Shown here: piece by piece, positions 6,729-7,254 of the stretch
Layout of the letters: each line of letters starts with the position of its first letter
Numbering within the stretch: position 1 is the stretch's first letter
Assembly (NCBI GenBank): GCA_049318165.1
Contig: JBMOGW010000183.1
Location: 1 to 7,254, forward strand
Reading direction: 5' to 3'
From: UBA668 sp049318165
Lineage (GTDB): Bacteria > Actinomycetota > Acidimicrobiia > Acidimicrobiales > Ilumatobacteraceae
DNA: 7,254 bases
Made by a program: the position numbers and the translations under genes
Notes under the pieces: generated by a model
Database searches by the model: none
Seen by the model: only the letters and a program-made list of their open reading frames with translations
What the model was told of the DNA's origin: nothing

Positions 6729-6734
6729 ACGGTG

Positions 6735-6763
6735 TTGCATTTCGTGTTTGATCGAACTAGTGT
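6735..6763 (+). promoter_or_regulatory. Promoter TTGCAT-N17-TAGTGT for the DUF222 gene
   Basis: The -35 TTGCAT (6735-6740) and -10 TAGTGT (6758-6763) are separated by the optimal 17 bp. The -35 matches TTGACA in four of six positions (TTG and the A) and the -10 fits TANNNT. Transcription would begin near 6770, leaving a leader of about 110 nt before the GTG at 6882. The -10 lies within the SOS box, so a bound LexA would block polymerase directly. Confidence 0.65.
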
Positions 6764-6767
6764 TCGT
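6752..6767. promoter_or_regulatory. LexA-binding SOS box (actinobacterial type)
   Basis: TCGAAC-TAGT-GTTCGT matches 11 of the 12 defined bases of the mycobacterial SOS box TCGAAC-N4-GTTCGA; only the last base differs. The core CGAAC-N4-GTTCG is a perfect inverted repeat. It covers the -10 hexamer of a good promoter upstream of the DUF222 gene, which is where an operator should be. LexA itself is not in the window. Confidence 0.75.
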
Positions 6768-6784
6768 TGTGCCTTCCTTTGACG

Positions 6785-6846
6785 GTTCTGTCGAGGAAGT
6801 GTTCAACCCATCGATCTGTCTCTTCACCTGCCCTCAGTGGCAGAAC
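6785..6846 (+). other. Possible stem-loop in the DUF222 gene leader
   Basis: GTTCTGTC (6785-6792) pairs with GGCAGAAC (6839-6846), 8 bp with one G-U pair. GAGG (6793-6796) then pairs with CCTC (6832-6835) across a 3-nt bulge (6836-6838), leaving a 35-nt loop. It lies in the predicted 5' leader, ending 24 nt before the ribosome binding site. Stems of this size can occur by chance, and no known riboswitch class is recognised. Confidence 0.25.
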
Positions 6847-6870
6847 GCGCTCACGGATCCGAGCTGCGAG

Positions 6871-6876
6871 AGGAGG
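6871..6876 (+). promoter_or_regulatory. Ribosome binding site AGGAGG deciding the DUF222 gene start
   Basis: AGGAGG ends 5 nt before GTG 6882 and is the strongest Shine-Dalgarno match among the starts in this window. It selects 6882 over the in-frame upstream GTG at 6837, which has no such site. Confidence 0.85.
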
Positions 6877-6881
6877 CCTTC

Positions 6882-7254
6882 GTGGGCGACCATATCGATC
6901 TCATCGACGATCCCGACAGCGATGTCGCGGTCGACCACGTTCTTCCCCACGCGCTGGTGGAGGACGTTCTGGCCGGCTCGGTCGAGGTGGCGTTCGGTGC
7001 GGTCGATCGGTTGATCGCGTGGGCCGAGGCGCAACGCCTGCGGCTGATCGCCGGGTTGCGTGAGTCGGGTCGGTCGCCGTTCGAGTTGCTCGACGACACG
7101 TCCGTGCACACGACCATGGCGGGGCTGTCGCGGGCCGAACGGCGGGTGGACGTGCTGGCCATGTTCCCCTCGTTCGCCGACGCGTTGGCGGCCGGTGACG
7201 TCTCGGTCGGGCATCTGGATCGTCTGGGTGATGCGTTGCGTCGCCTGTTGGATC
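6882..7254 (+). CDS. DUF222 / 13E12-repeat family protein, N-terminal part (3' truncated by window edge)
   Basis: The first 124 codons of a gene that continues past the window. My translation begins MGDHIDLIDDPDSD and continues with a helical region (VEVAFGAVDRLIAWAEAQRLRLIAGL) and LSRAERRVDVLAMFPSFADA. It then reaches LAAGDVSVGHLDRLGDALRR (about 102-121). The A-x-A-A-G-x-V-S-x-x-H-x-D pattern is typical of DUF222, the N-terminal domain of actinobacterial 13E12-repeat proteins, which usually end in an HNH endonuclease domain. That C-terminal domain is not visible here and is expected, not observed. The GTG start is chosen for its AGGAGG site; the frame is open upstream to a stop at 6780. The SOS box in its promoter suggests induction by DNA damage. 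The exact biological role of the family is unsettled. Confidence 0.85.
   Translation, partial: MGDHIDLIDDPDSDVAVDHVLPHALVEDVLAGSVEVAFGAVDRLIAWAEAQRLRLIAGLRESGRSPFELLDDTSVHTTMAGLSRAERRVDVLAMFPSFADALAAGDVSVGHLDRLGDALRRLLD

Larger units (their letters stand above)
6683..6881 (+). other. 199-bp intergenic control region and leader
   Basis: This is the only sizeable non-coding stretch in the window and visibly richer in A and T than the flanking genes around 6715-6800. It holds a weak hairpin, a -35/-10 promoter, an SOS box, a possible leader stem-loop and a ribosome binding site, each listed separately. An 88-codon frame crosses it from 6748 but has no ribosome binding site and overlaps the DUF222 gene in another frame, so it is not called. 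Confidence 0.7.

Noticed and set aside
5711..6730. 339-codon minus-strand frame opposite the propeller gene
   Set aside because: Antisense shadow of the FG-GAP repeats; Arg/His-rich with periodicity inherited from the repeats on the other strand.
5562..6782. 406-codon plus-strand frame inside the propeller gene
   Set aside because: Overlaps the confirmed repeat frame, is extremely Arg/Ser/Thr/Pro-rich, and has no domain or ribosome binding site.
6837..6881. Upstream GTG start for the DUF222 gene, adding 15 residues
   Set aside because: No ribosome binding site precedes it, while AGGAGG lies 5 nt before GTG 6882.
6748..7014. 88-codon frame running from the SOS promoter into the DUF222 gene
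   Set aside because: Its start precedes the predicted transcription start, it has no ribosome binding site, and it overlaps the DUF222 gene in the wrong frame.
1..7254. CRISPR array, tRNA, rRNA, insertion sequence or prophage
   Set aside because: I saw no spaced identical repeats, cloverleaf-type sequence, transposase motif or phage gene anywhere in the window.

Overview
The window is high-GC DNA carrying six protein-coding genes: gltB (3' end only), gltD, a LysM lipoprotein, a VOC/glyoxalase-like protein on the minus strand, a DUF480/YceH-family protein, and a large secreted LamG plus FG-GAP propeller protein. A seventh gene, a DUF222/13E12-type protein, runs off the right edge. The strong G/C bias at third positions, GTG starts, apparently leaderless genes with a TANNNT -10, a mycobacterial-type LexA box and a DUF222 gene point to Actinomycetota. 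A deep, environmental lineage such as Acidimicrobiia would fit, but the class is a guess.

Layout. Positions 1-2637 hold the end of a gltB-gltD operon for NADPH-dependent glutamate synthase, with an 8-bp overlap that couples the two genes. At 2661-3296 is a small lipoprotein with two LysM modules, apparently on a leaderless transcript. It converges, with only 3 bp between stop codons, on the VOC protein (3300-3962, minus). A 41-bp divergent region separates the VOC gene from the yceH-like gene (4004-4654). At 4730-6682 is a 650-residue secreted protein: signal peptide, laminin-G-like jelly roll, then seven FG-GAP repeats that can close into a seven-bladed beta-propeller. Its proposed start codon lies inside an 8-bp direct repeat with 11-bp period. 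Positions 6683-6881 are non-coding and hold a recognisable promoter (TTGCAT-N17-TAGTGT) whose -10 is embedded in a near-perfect LexA/SOS box, followed by a leader of about 110 nt with a possible stem-loop. The DUF222 gene then starts at 6882 behind a strong ribosome binding site.

How the parts relate. Only gltB and gltD form a clear functional unit (ammonia assimilation). The LysM lipoprotein and the LamG/propeller protein are both exported surface or extracellular proteins but do not look co-transcribed. The VOC and YceH-like genes share a divergent control region and nothing obvious in function. The best candidate for a specific regulatory story is the SOS-controlled DUF222 gene. I see no CRISPR array, tRNA, rRNA, transposase or clear defence island, and most of the window looks like ordinary chromosome.
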